Positions 23,125 to 34,779 of a stretch of 64,000 nucleotides of DNA are shown piece by piece. Both the position numbers and the translations under genes were made by a program. Location: the NCBI GenBank assembly GCA_009760855.2, contig WPIO01000175.1, forward strand, positions 489,830 through 553,829, read 5' to 3'. The stretch comes from Cristatella mucedo. Its lineage: Eukaryota; Bryozoa; Phylactolaemata; Cristatellidae. The notes below the pieces were generated by a model. That model did no database searches and had not been told where the DNA came from. It saw nothing but the letters and a program-made list of their open reading frames with translations. The number at the start of each line of letters is the position of its first letter. Position 1 is the stretch's first letter.

Positions 23125-24395
23125 CACTGGCACTGCATTGCAGTGGTTCAGGTCCTATGTCAGTGGGAGGCTCCAGAGTATTGATGTGAACGGACAAAGA
23201 TCATCCGTGGCAGCTCTGAACTATGGGGTACCTCAGGGCTCCATGCTAGGTCCAGTTCTTTTCACGGCTTATACTTTCCCTCTTGTCGATGTGATTGCCA
23301 AGCACAATCTAGGCTTTCACTTCTATGCAGATGACACTCAGTTGACCTCTGCCTTAATCTCTTCCAGTCAACCAGCACATCGAACTCTCCCAACTTCCTT
23401 GCTGCATGTTTTGATGACATCCGCACATGGATAGCAGCAAATTTTCTTAAATTTAATGACGACAGAGCCAGCTTACTGGTTATGTGCAAACAAAATGTGC
23501 TTCAGAAAATGGAAAATTTAGCCCTCAAAATCGGCTCTGTCAGCTTATCTCCAGCTGAATCTGCACGAAATCTAGGTGTCATGTTCTACAGTGACCTTTC
23601 GTTATAAGACCACATCTGCTCCACAATCAAGTCTGCCAACTTCCAGCTAGATAACCTTACTAAAATGTGGGCTTGGTTAGAAAGGTATACCGTATAGAAG
23701 TTGGTCCATGCATTTGTGACATCCCGTCTTGACATCTGTAACTCACTAGTTGCTGGTCTACCGGCCTGTGCAATCAGGCGCTAACAGCTGGTGCAAAACT
23801 CTGCAGCTGAACTGGTTTGTCGTGAGCGTCGCAGTTGCCACATCAAACCACTTCTTGCCGACCTGCACTGACTCCCAGTCAAGCAACTCATCGACTTCAA
23901 GGTTTTTTACTCACTTTTGGTTTCTTCATTCTTTGGCTACAGCCGACCTATCAGATTTGCTCCCCCTCCACTAGGCTAAGCATCGTACAACCCGCTTGTT
24001 GGATTATAATTGCTTACGTATAACTCGAATGAACCTCTAATCCTTTGGAGACCGTGCATTTAGGTCGTATGCCCCCAAAGCCTGGAGCTCACTCCCGACT
24101 ACTTGCGCCAGAACTTCTCCTGACTTGACCACATCTTAAAAGAAATTAAAAACGCACCTCTCCATCAAAGCATTTAGTGGATACCTACGATTCGTCCTGC
24201 ATGTGCTAATGCGTGCTGACACTGTGCGTGCTGACGCTTTGCATGTCACCTCTAACCACGCTATTCTTGTTTTTTACTGAGCGTGCTACCACTAACCATT
24301 AGGTCGTGCTTCCTTTACAGCAATGTATAGTCCTAAAAAGAGATTGAGTTCTCCGAGGGTGCTGTATCAAATGTATTAATAATAATATTAATATT
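23125..24395 (+). mobile_element. L2-A LINE, 5'-truncated and decayed
   Basis: Starts LQWFRSYVSGRLQSIDVNGQ, with YGVPQGSMLGPVLFTAY and FYADDTQLTS, then many frameshifts and stops. The C-terminal domain, 3' UTR, hairpin and ATT tail can be followed to the end. An old copy. Confidence 0.85.
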
Positions 24396-24600
24396 GTTAT
24401 CATTAAAGCCAGTAGCTTAAGAGACGCCACTCCAATTAAACTGTCGCTCGAGTTTATCTAGAGAGCGGAAAATGTGCGCCTAGGTTAATCGTAAATTCCA
24501 GGCAAGGCTGGGTTGCTACCTTACAAATGCGATTGAATAGCCGGAAAGAAAGAGAGAGAGAGGGATAGAGAGAGAGTGAAAGGAAAAGAGCTAGAGAAAG

Positions 24601-24885
<285 letters not shown>

Positions 24886-24934
24886 GGGCTGGCATTGCAT
24901 CCTGACTCGCAGACTCGTCGGGCCCTAAAGCTAC

Positions 24935-25535
24935 TATGCCACTGCAGCGGACTATGAATATGGCTGCAAGGCTAGTCTTCAAGTCCCAGCGGTTTGAGCA
25001 CGTGTCTCCTTTGCTAAAAGAGCTAGGATGGATGCTGGTTGAGCAATGGATACAGAGCAAAGTTCTTACGCTGACCCACAAGGCCCACCACGGCTTGGCT
25101 CCTTCGTACCTAGCTGAACTGCTGCATTAGTTTCAGCCTTTTTGCGCCCTCAGGTCCGGTGAGGACAATACATTAGCTGTTCCATTCCTCCGCTCAAAGA
25201 CCGTTTTTCGAAAGAAGCTTTAGCTCTGCAGGTCCTATACTGTGGAACTCGCTTCCACAAGTCTTACGCAACGACAACTACTCTCCTACTGCCGACTATG
25301 GCTCATCTTTTACAGTGGTCCTGAGCTGCTACTTCTACGCTACTCACTACCTCAACTGCTCTCCTAACTCTGCTATGCTTCCCACTTTCTTTGTTGAGCG
25401 AGACGAAGTCTGTTGGCTACCGAATGCGTACCGAAAGTCGCTTAGGCTGTGAGTGCGCTATGCAAAACTCTCCTGCGTAACACCCACCTGGTCTTTATGA
25501 CTTTGTGGAGTTACAGACGGAGATACATACATACA
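24935..25535 (+). mobile_element. L2-B LINE 3' part
   Basis: Encodes [53 protein letters not shown] and LLH followed by a stop, then the decayed C-terminus, GGAGTTACAGACGGAGATAC and an (ACAT)n tail. Confidence 0.88.
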
Positions 25536-25589
25536 TACAACACGTGATCTGATCCAAATCTCATTCGCCGCTGGAACAGCTCCAAAGGC

Positions 25590-27345
25590 CGCAGTTGCAG
25601 ACCTCACATGAGTCGAGCGGCAGGCACGTCCGCCGGGCAGCGCCGTGACTGCACGCGGCGGGACGGCGCGCGGCGGGACGGTGCGCGGCGGGACGGACGC
25701 CGGTCGCGCCTCTCTCAGCAGCCGGCGACGCTGCGGACGGGATGCGCTCTATTTCAAAATCGCGCGCACCATCGGCAGCGAGGCTGCTCGATTGCCCCGT
25801 CTCCGTAGCCTGACTACAAAGGAGAGCGAATCAGTCGCACAAAGCCGCCGAGTCGGCTCGTCCAGGAATCGCCCGTTTTGTGTAATGGTCCGAGTGGCGT
25901 CGAAGCGACGGTATCGGGGCGATTCCTTCGCGCTCGCATTGTGGCTGCACAATGCGCGCCCTCGCCGATCCGGCGGCATTCCGCGTTGATAGAGTAAGCA
26001 GCAAATCAAATAAGATGCATTGACAAGATACGACAGCGCCACCAGGCGTGTTTATCAGTGGAGGGCCGGCGTGTTAGCGCTGCCCTATTGAGGCCGCGAG
26101 AGAGCGGCGGCGGCAGATGCTACCCCGGAGCGTCTCCGGCCGAAGCGTAACGCGAGACGACGGTCGCCGGGCGGCGGCCCGAGTTCATTGTGACGGCCGC
26201 TAAGCGCCGAGCGGGCGCTATCCACGCCGGCTCTGGCTTGTGCAATGTTTTGATAGCTTGGCCAGCGACAATACTATCGGTGGAAATTTTAATTTACCGG
26301 CATAATTATGTTTACCTTTTAGAAATAATTTCTGTCGCGATAAACGGCGGGGACGTCCATTCTATCGCCGGCCGCGATCGCCGTCGGATAAATCGCAGCA
26401 GACGCTCGGGCGTCGCGAGAGGAGGCGCGATCGCGATATGGCGAATATTTTTCGCGCCGGCGTCGGCGGTGACGGCCGCCGGGGCGCCGCTCCTGGGCCG
26501 CCGACTGGAGCGCCACCGCTCGGGCGCCCGAAGCAAGCCAGCCCAAAACCGGAAGCGGCGGCGGCATTACGAATGCCTGCTCCACGTTGTCAGCTCTAAT
26601 CGCCAGACGGCGTTGCGCTTTACCCACGCTCCTGCTGCTGCTGAGATCCAAGCAAATGGCGGCGAGAGGCCGCTCTACCGTGGACAGCTAATGCCACCGC
26701 GCCGGCCGCTCGCTGCCGTCGCTGGCGCGAATTGGCCGCGAGCGGCGCTGGCGGTATCGTTCGATGCACAGCTTTTCGCTCAGCTCCCAACTAGACCTCT
26801 CGGCGCACGCGATGTAGACGCGTGCGCACGCGCACGCGTGACGAACCGATCGGCGCTTCTTCGTGGCAACTCGCGTATGCGCTCCGAGCTCGGAGTGCAA
26901 TCGGCGAGCAAGCCCCTCGGCGAGAGAAGACGTCGAGCTGCCCATCGCGTTGCGGCGAGCGAGCTGAACTTTCACCCGCTGTCCGTCGTTGCTGTCGGCT
27001 GCAGAGGATCGTCTGCCCGCCGAGAGTTAAGTGTTGCGTAGGGGGGGGAGAAAGGCGGTAAATAGCGCGTGCATTCTCACCCGATGCAGGCGGCTCGCGA
27101 ATTTACCCGGAGCTCATGCGGAGGCCCTCGCAGATAAGCTGGTAGGTCCGCGCCAGGAACCGCAACGACGCTTCCTGCCAGCAGCGACTCCCCAGCGCCT
27201 CCACGACATGTTCATGTGAAATGCAGTCGTGCCTCCCCAGGACCAGACAGCTACTTGGCGTCGTGGAGCCCAACAACCGAGCGAGGCTAGCGGAGGTAGG
27301 AGGCCGCCGCAGCCACCGGAGCCGCATCCCGCGAGCCACATACTA
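25590..27345. other. GC/CpG-rich block
   Basis: Very high CpG density by eye, with AT-core islands inside it such as the stretch around 26,283-26,335. A 283-codon plus-strand frame (26,190-27,041, GTG-started) is Arg/Ala-rich and has no recognisable domain; such frames are expected where stop codons are rare. I see no exon here. Could be a promoter or enhancer island. Confidence 0.5.
26301..26310. promoter_or_regulatory. Palindromic homeodomain-type site CATAATTATG
   Basis: Perfect 10-bp palindrome with a TAAT/ATTA core in an AT-rich island inside a CpG-dense block. Homeodomain dimers bind such cores; use here is inference. Confidence 0.3.
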
Positions 27346-27429
27346 CTGAGAGTGCCGCATTACTTTTAAAGTGTCGGCTGCTTTCAGTCTTCAGAGGCTA
27401 CCGACTCGCCTCGCGTCGGCCTCGCCGAT

Positions 27430-27612
27430 AATAAAATAATAAATCCTAGCTGATTAAACAGCCTCTTTTTGTATAGCGACAGAAGAGCCTCGTACGGCTA
27501 TCACCACCGCTTGCAGTGGCGATAAGGGATCGCCCACCGCAGGAATCGAACCCACGACCTCGGGGCCGAGGTCGTGAAAGCAACCGCCTTACCTAGCGTG
27601 CCATCACGGCTG
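27430..27612 (-). mobile_element. SINE-A, near-complete copy
   Basis: AATAAT tail, CTGATTAAACAGCC, TATAGCGACAGAAGAGCC, GGCTATCACCACCGCTTGC, inverted B box GAATCGAACCC, CACGACCTCGG and CTAGCGTGCCATCACGGC. One of the best copies. Confidence 0.9.
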
Positions 27613-29654
27613 GCTGGCTCCAGCAATTTCTCGCAGCTTTGTTGTTGAGATCGTAGATCGAGGCAGTCGCATCGGCTTCGTTGCGGCGGATGGTGGATTC
27701 GGGGGAACGGTACAGCTGGTGGCCCACTAAAAAATCGAGGCCGTGAAAAGCCGGTCGCCGCTAATAGATCTGGATTATTGCTTTGGCTGCAGTTAATTTG
27801 GTTTAAAAGATTCGCCATCATTAGGACCAGAGTAATATAATCCATGGTATGTCCTCTGGATAGATTCCCAGTATGATCGCTAGTCCGTTTCGAGTACGCA
27901 GTGAAGAAGAGCGCTATTACAGGAGACCCTACGGAGGAAAAAGCTCCAAGCCCATAGCTCCTAGCTCATGGCTCACAGTTCGTAGTTCATGGCTCACAGT
28001 TCGTAGTTCATGGCTTATGGCTCACAGCTCATAGCTCACAGTTTGTAGTTCATGGCTCATAGCTCATAGCTCATAGTTCCTACCCTTATATGGAGAATCC
28101 GTACTCGCACTGACGCGCATTGAAGTCTGTTTTATAGCAACGGAGGGTTGCAGGAGTTCAAAGACTGTCACGACATACACCGACGGCTCCGTGGCCTAGC
28201 GCTCAAGTCAGCTCAAATGCAAAAGAAAAGGCTCAGCCGAAGCTCAGCTGACTGCCTACTGCTTGCTTGCGTCGCTTTTGTGTGGCCTCGTGGGCGTAAA
28301 TTATTGCATGGGTGGTTCCTAGCCACTATAATAAGGAACCACGAATGTCAGCGTCTCAGTAATGTCTCGGATGTCTCTTTGCCAATACCAGTAATGTCAG
28401 TGTCTCATCGTGTGAATATCAGTAATGCCAGCGTCTTTTCGTGTGCACATATCAGCCTCATCGTCTGACTGATTTAACACGCAGCCGTTTCAATGGCTCA
28501 TGTCTTATAGAAGGAAATCTAGTGCGATCCTTAGTCCGTTTCCTTTGTGACATCATCGCCCTGCGGAAAATCGCTAGCCGGAATCTCTACTAGACAAACG
28601 CACAAGAGCTTTGTATTGCTTTATAAGTGTAGTATTGACAGCTGCTGTATACGCTTCCGCCTTCAGTCTGAACGAGTGCGGACGTCAGGGCGCGGCAGAC
28701 GCCGCTACGTGTCGCTAGCTTCGTTGGTTCCACGAAGCGCTTTTTCCTTTGAATACATATTTATGTATGCGAGGCAGCAAGCAAGAGTATGCGACGCAGC
28801 AAGTTAACGCACAAGCGCAGTCAATTAAGATATTAGTTTCATTGTCCCAGCGAAAGCTGATGCCGCAACAAATTCCAATGGAAAGTCACCTGCGGACAAG
28901 ACTGCGTCGATTTTCAAAGTTTGAGACAACAGACCGTGTTGATTATTTGTGACTCCAAAATATCTCTTCGGTACTCCTTAAACTCGCCATTTTTATGGAC
29001 TTATTTTGTGTCAAAGATTCATGACTTACGAACTTTATAGAAAGCAGCACCACCGCAGTGGCTTTGCGGCCGCATGGCGTTGTCACCGCCCCGGACTTCC
29101 GCTAGTCACTCGATTATTAAGCTGACTCCAGTGAGGGCTTACTACTGTGGGTAGTTACTCCGAGGTTTCTTACCGGAACTTAGCCTCGTTCTCAGATTAA
29201 TCGAAAAGTTCCCTAATGCCTGAAGTCACTTTCGAAAATTGAATAAAACCAAGTGGTCAACTGTGGTCAACACTGCGAGACTGAATAGGCCGCTTTCCCC
29301 GATAGAAATGTCTTGGCCTTTGGTCTTTGATAGGGAAGAGAACGAAATTCGCGGCGAATGCAGAGAAAATCATGCACCACGACCGTAAAGTAAAATTGAC
29401 GAAGTTGCCTGATCTAACGTTTTTATTCGCCGTATGGCTATTTGCATCACTGTAAAAACTAGTATGCCTTTTAGCAGCTACAGCGGTTGCGAGACCCGGC
29501 GGCGTCCGCGCACCAATGCTTTCCGCCTTAAATTCCGGAGCGCCGCATCAACTCGGTCGCTAGAAGGCGTACGCCAAAGGCTGAAAGGCTGAACGTGACG
29601 CGCAATCGACGTGGAAAATTGAAGCAGGCAAGCGTAAATAATCTGATCTAGCGG
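27613..29654. other. Unassigned stretch with a short minisatellite
   Basis: Contains the AGCTCA-type array at 27,950-28,080; otherwise no recognisable gene, repeat or RNA. Confidence 0.4.
27950..28080 (+). repeat. Irregular tandem array (CATAGCTCA-like)
   Basis: About 13 degenerate copies of a 9-10 bp unit (CATAGCTCA, CATGGCTCA, CGTAGTTCA and similar), with higher-order pairs such as GCTCACAGTTCGTAGTTCAT repeated. Confidence 0.85.
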
Positions 29655-29795
29655 CCTTATTTCTATATTGGCAGAAGAGACTTCGCACTACCTACCGGCG
29701 CAGCAGGCAATGAAGAATTGCCTCCTGCAGGACTTGTACCCAAGGCCTGGGCTGTGAAGTCTGACCACAGAACAACCTTGGCTAAGAGGGATCAC
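29655..29795 (-). mobile_element. Probable decayed SINE-A
   Basis: GCAGAAGAGACTTCG, GCAGGACTTGTACCCAAGGCC and GTGAAGTCTGACCACAG-type blocks in antisense SINE-A order, heavily diverged. Confidence 0.35.
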
Positions 29796-29839
29796 TCGAT
29801 GAAAAATAACAGGCAGACTGAGAAAAGAAACGTAAAACA

Positions 29840-30345
29840 AAGAGAGAGAGAGAGTGGGAGAGTGAGAGCGAGAGAAAGAGAGAGAGAGAGGGAGAAGAAA
29901 GACCGAGAGACAAGAAAGACCGAGAGACTGAGAGACACGGAAAGAGAGACAGAGAGACAGAGAGACAGAAAGACAGAAAGACAGAAAGACAGAAAGACAG
30001 AAAGACAGAGAGACAGAGAGACAGAGAGACAGAGAGACAGAGAGACAGAGAGACAGAGAGACAGAGAGACAGAGAGACACAGAGACAGAGAGACACAGAG
30101 ACACAGAGACACAGAGACACAGAGACACAGAGACACAGAGACACAGAGACACAGAGACACAGAAACACAGAGACACAGAGACACAGAGACACAGAGACAC
30201 AGAGACACAGAGACACAGAGACACAGAGACACAGCGACACAGAGACACAGAGACACAGAGACACAGAGACACAGAGACACAGAGACACAGAGACACAGAG
30301 ACACAGAGACACAGAGACACAGAGACACAGAGACACATAGACACA
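29840..30345 (+). repeat. (GA)n-(GACAGA)n-(GACACAGA)n satellite-like array
   Basis: About 500 bp grading from GA, to GAGACAGA, to about 30 copies of an 8-bp GACACAGA unit. All long frames across it on both strands, including 305- and 313-codon frames, are repeat artefacts. Confidence 0.95.
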
Positions 30346-32640
30346 CGCGCGCGCAGTTGACCGGGCGCACGCGAAAGCGCGGGTGCTCGGACCTTCTCCG
30401 TCCGGTCCGTCGTGGGCCCGGCGCGTCGCGCTGCCGCCGCCGCCGCCGCGGGGTACGTCGCGAGAGCCGCTGCGACCGGAGACGGCGCGCGCTCGCCCGG
30501 GCGCGCGCACACTGGCGAGGCCGGGGAGCAAACATGCTGCTGAAAGGAAGTGATTGCTACACGAAGGCCAGGTTGGTTTATCTTATAAATGGAGCAATGG
30601 CGCAAAATAGCTCACACCGTGTTTACGTTTACACTACCGCTAATCGCGGGAGTAAATAGCCTACTCGTTATTGCGTCTCCTTTTCAACACGACGAAGTGA
30701 CACTCGGCGCGGCCGCCGAGTGTTTGCTTGCCGAGTGCGTTTCTTTGGTGCAGCGCTGAAATCCCATTACGCTGCGGCGGCGGCGGCGGCTCGTACACCG
30801 CGGCGGTGGCTCGCTAGAGGGCCTCGCTGAGAGCCGCTCTGCTGCCCGCGCGCTCATCTTTCCGCGACAGATAATGGAGCGCCGGGCGCACGCGGAGAGG
30901 AGCGCGCGCGCGCCCGGCTGAAGAGGGAGGGAAACCGCAAGCCTCCGTGCGCGCCGCCGAACAAAAAAAAGGTGCGGTTTCGGGACGCAAAAGAAAACGT
31001 GCAAACGAAGACGGTCAATTGAGGCTTGGGGCGCCTCTCGCGGCGGCTCTCTCTCGCGCGCGCGCGCTCGCTCTGCGCGCGCGCGCGTGCAGAGCGAGCG
31101 CCCCGACGACGGCCGCGGACGCGCGTCGCTGTCGACCGCTCGCTCGCTCGCTCGCTGTCGACCGCTGCAGCTGCTGCGTCGCCGCGTCGACTCGAGCGCC
31201 GCTGTCGCAACGACCGGCTTCGTTTCCCATTCGGTGGGCTGCTGACCGTCGGCCGAGCCGTCCGTGCGCGACTCGCCACCGGCTGAAAGTAATTAGCGCG
31301 CACCCGATGACCTCGCTAATAGCTCTGCCAAATCGCGGCGCTGGCTAGAAAGGAGCGCCAATCGGCGACGCGGAGCGTTCGAATACGGCTGCGCGCAGAA
31401 TGCGGCGGCGCGCGCGGCTCGCGCGCGCGCGAGGGCTGCGTCCGTCGTAGAAGCGGGCGAAGGCTTGCATTCGTGCACTGCGGCAGATCGGTCTGCTGCT
31501 CGATGCAGCGGTGCGAAGATGGTGACTGCATGTGTCCTCATTTGCATCCGTGCGCGTCTTTCGCTCTCATCGGTCGCAGCCGTTTCTCGTTTCTCGCTCG
31601 ATTTGGCGTAGAGCGTAGACGTAATTTCAGAGCGTAGAGCGTATCTCAGAGAGCGTAGACGTAATTTCTCTATACATTCCCCTGTCGCTTTCTTCGCTCG
31701 ACCCTCATTGGACTGTAGTAACAGAAACATCGGGCGCAATCCTTCTACCGTCTTCCTAGCACTTACGCGACGCGCATGCGAAGGCCAGCGAACAGTCGCG
31801 AAACCAAAACTTTCCGGCGACCGTCGGCTCGCTCACCTTCTCAACAGCAACGACGTCAGCGCAGCTTCGTCGGTCGGCGGGGCCGCGCTGCACGGAGCGA
31901 CCGCGAAGGCGCCGCAGCCAGTGGCTGGCAGCCGTCGCCCGCCTAGCAGCACTGAGAGCGGTCGGCTAGCGCTCGGTTCGCGCTCGGCCTGCCGCCGCCG
32001 CCGCCGCCGCGGGTCTGCTTCTAGCTGCTGCTGGCGGTGTGCGCGCGACCACCAAGGCGCGTCTCGCGCGCTTCTGAGCACACGAGACGCGCCTTGGCGC
32101 TTGTGCGCGAGCTAGTGCTCTCGCCGAGTCATCGGTCTCTTTCGTTAGACGGCGCCCGCTAGCGCCTGCCAGCGCGTCGCCTGGCGTCGGCTGTTATTTA
32201 TCGTTGCCCGAGCGCACAGGTGTTCGCGTTCGAGCGCAAGCGAGTACGCCTGCTTTCGAGGAGCTAATTCCAGCCCGGGCGGCGTCGTCCAGTCTCGCGA
32301 CGCATGAAGTGAGCCGGCAATTACGATCGGCGCGGCGGGGGCGAGCCCTCACTAGCCCTAGCTAGCCCTCGCGCCCGCGCGGCTACGTAGAGAGGGCGGC
32401 AGCGGCATCCAGTGTCAGCTGTCCCTCGAGCAAAGGGCCGACAGTTGCTGGCGTCGCTTGCGAGCTGCGACGCACTTCGGGTTAGCCGGCGTTTCTGGCT
32501 AATCGTGGTGCCGTTTGGTGACATAACGGACCGGGTTAGGGGGCGGGAAGTTTCCGTTTGCCTCTTTCAGTTGGATTCGAGAACCAGAATGACCATTTTG
32601 CCCTTCAATGTGACCCACGGAACGCTTAGGCAAGACATCG
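30346..32640. other. GC/CpG-rich block
   Basis: Extreme CpG density with CGCGCG runs, (GCC)n and (CGCT)n. Contains a perfect 15-bp inverted repeat at 32,052-32,097 and a TAATTAGC near 31,290. No exon of a known family seen; the many Arg/Ala-rich frames are composition artefacts. Confidence 0.5.
32052..32097. repeat. Perfect 15-bp inverted repeat, 16-bp loop
   Basis: CCAAGGCGCGTCTCG at 32,052-32,066 and its exact reverse complement at 32,083-32,097. Strong GC hairpin. No T-run follows, so it is not a typical terminator, and there is no reason to expect one in an animal genome. Confidence 0.85.
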
Positions 32641-33582
32641 AAGACTCGTAATTGCAGGCGACTAGTTGTAGGCTGACTCTCAACATTGGCGCTGCCGGCA
32701 TATCTCCTGTCGAATCAGCTCGGAATCTAGCTGTCAAATTCCAAAGCGACCTCTCGTTAGACGACCATATCAGCTCCACAGTCAAATCCGCCTATTTTCA
32801 GCTTCATAACATTGCTAAAATTCGGGCTTGTTTAGATAAAGATACCACGTCCAAGTTAGTTCATGCATTCGTGACGTCCCGTCTCGACTTCTGCAACTCA
32901 CTGCTTACTGGCCTACCAGCATCTGCGATCAGGCGATTGCAGCTGGTGCAAAACTCTGCAGCTAGGCTTGTCTATCGTGAGCGTCGCAGTTGCCACATTA
33001 CTCCACTTCTCGCCGACCTGCACTGGCTACCAGTCAAGCAACGGATTGACTTCAAGGTTTTGTCGCTCACTTTTAGGTCCCTTCATTCTATGGCTCCAGC
33101 CTATCTGTCAGATATACTACCCCATCAGGCCAAGCATCGTACCACCCACTTTTCGGATTCCAACAGTCTAGAAATACCTCATACAAACCTTAAATCCTTT
33201 GGAGACCGTGCATTTAGTTCATATGCTCCCAAAGCCTGGAACTGCCTCCCGACCTGCGTCAAAACATCCCCTGACCTGACCACATTTAAAAGGAACCTAA
33301 AAACACACCTATTTAGGACAGCATTTAGTGGGTCCCTGTGATTTGTGTTTGATGTGCTTATGCGTGCTGACACTGGGCATGCTGCCACTAACCACATTTG
33401 CATGCTGACCCTGTGCATGTCACCCCTAACCATATTATTCATCTCGTTTGTTTTTCAAGCATGATTTTACTTACCATTCAATTGCATTTCACTTTACAGC
33501 AAATGTAAAGCGCTTAGAGAGAGATTGAGTTCTCTGAGGGCGCTTTATCAAGTGAATTATTATTATTATTATTATTATTAGG
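32640..33582 (+). mobile_element. L2-A LINE, 3' part with intact C-terminal frame
   Basis: An open frame at 32,652-33,341 covers LTLNIGAAGISPVESARNLA through NLKTHLFRTAFSGSL without interruption, then the 3' UTR, the terminal hairpin at 33,506-33,546 and (ATT)n. Truncated downstream of the YADD box. Confidence 0.9.
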
Positions 33583-33889
33583 TAAAAGCTTATTGCCTAA
33601 TACTCGCACCCTGATTGCAGGACGCATCCTTTAAACGACGTGCAGCCACTTAGGGCCGTGCACCGCGTGGGGCTGAGAGCGGGTCTCTGGGGCAAATGGT
33701 CACGTGAACTTTCGCACGCGAACCCCCACTCTGGCAGCGATCTCTAGCGACTGAGAGATCGAGAAATCGCTCTTCCACAGCCAACGCAGAAACGCTCAAA
33801 GCCGGGACTTTAAATACTAACCAAGCTGCACGCCCGAGCTGACTCATCTGTATACGTGACTGCGCGCATGTGAGATCTCTCCTACGGGA

Positions 33890-33986
33890 GAAAGAGGGAG
33901 CGGGTGAGGGAGAGGGAGACAGAGAGAGAGAGAGAGAGAGACAGAGAGAGAGAGACAGAGAGAGAGAAAGAGAGAGAGAGAGAGGG

Positions 33987-34017
<31 letters not shown>

Positions 34018-34243
34018 GAGAGAGGGAGAGAGAGAGAATTAGTCAGACAGACAGAAATGGAGAAAGTGAGTGAAAGAGGGAGATGGACTAAGAGAGTGTG
34101 AGAGAGAGAAAGAGATTGCGAGAGGGGTAGAGATACAGCTAGATGGAATTAGAGAGAGCGAGAGAGAAAGAGAGATGGAGGGAGAGAGAGTGAGAGAGAT
34201 AAAAGAGGGAGAAAGAGGAAGAGGGAGAAACGGGGGGGGGAGT

Positions 34244-34291
<48 letters not shown>

Positions 34292-34367
34292 CGGGGAGAG
34301 AGCGAGGTATAGGGAGAGAGAGAGAGAGAAGCAGTGTACGAGAGCGAGATTGAGAGAGACAGGCGGA

Positions 34368-34412
<45 letters not shown>

Positions 34413-34460
34413 AAGAGAGGGAGAGAGAGCGAGCGAGAGTGAGAGAGAGAGATGGAAGGC
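33890..34460 (+). repeat. (GA)n microsatellite, about 570 bp
   Basis: Purine-rich on the plus strand throughout, with short interruptions; the longest such tract here. Confidence 0.95.
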
Positions 34461-34779
34461 AAGAGATCGAACACTCAGTGTTAGGTAACGCATTAACGAG
34501 CCGAGTCTAGTCGAGAGAACTTGCGTAACTTATACTCAGTCATTATTTCGGCTATTCCTATAAAAATACGAGCAGTTGACGTGTTAGTGTAGCTAAGTAA
34601 AAAATAACACATAAAAATCAAACCTAGCAAAGAAATTTCACATCAGGATTTATATTTATCGGACGTAGACGGCATTATTGCTAGTGATTAATGAACGTCT
34701 CAAAAACGCTCACTCAAGTAGTCTGCAATATTGCTTCTGGATATCTGTGTGACGAATTGATGTCAACGAGCAATACTTG

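Noticed and set aside
26190-27041. 283-codon plus-strand frame
   Set aside because: GTG-started, Arg/Ala-rich, in a CpG-dense block where stops are rare; no domain, no splice context.
29688-30659. Frames of 247-313 codons on both strands (Ser/Val/Cys/Leu or Arg/Glu/Thr repeats)
   Set aside because: They are translations of the GACACAGA microsatellite; the unit has no stop codon in any frame.
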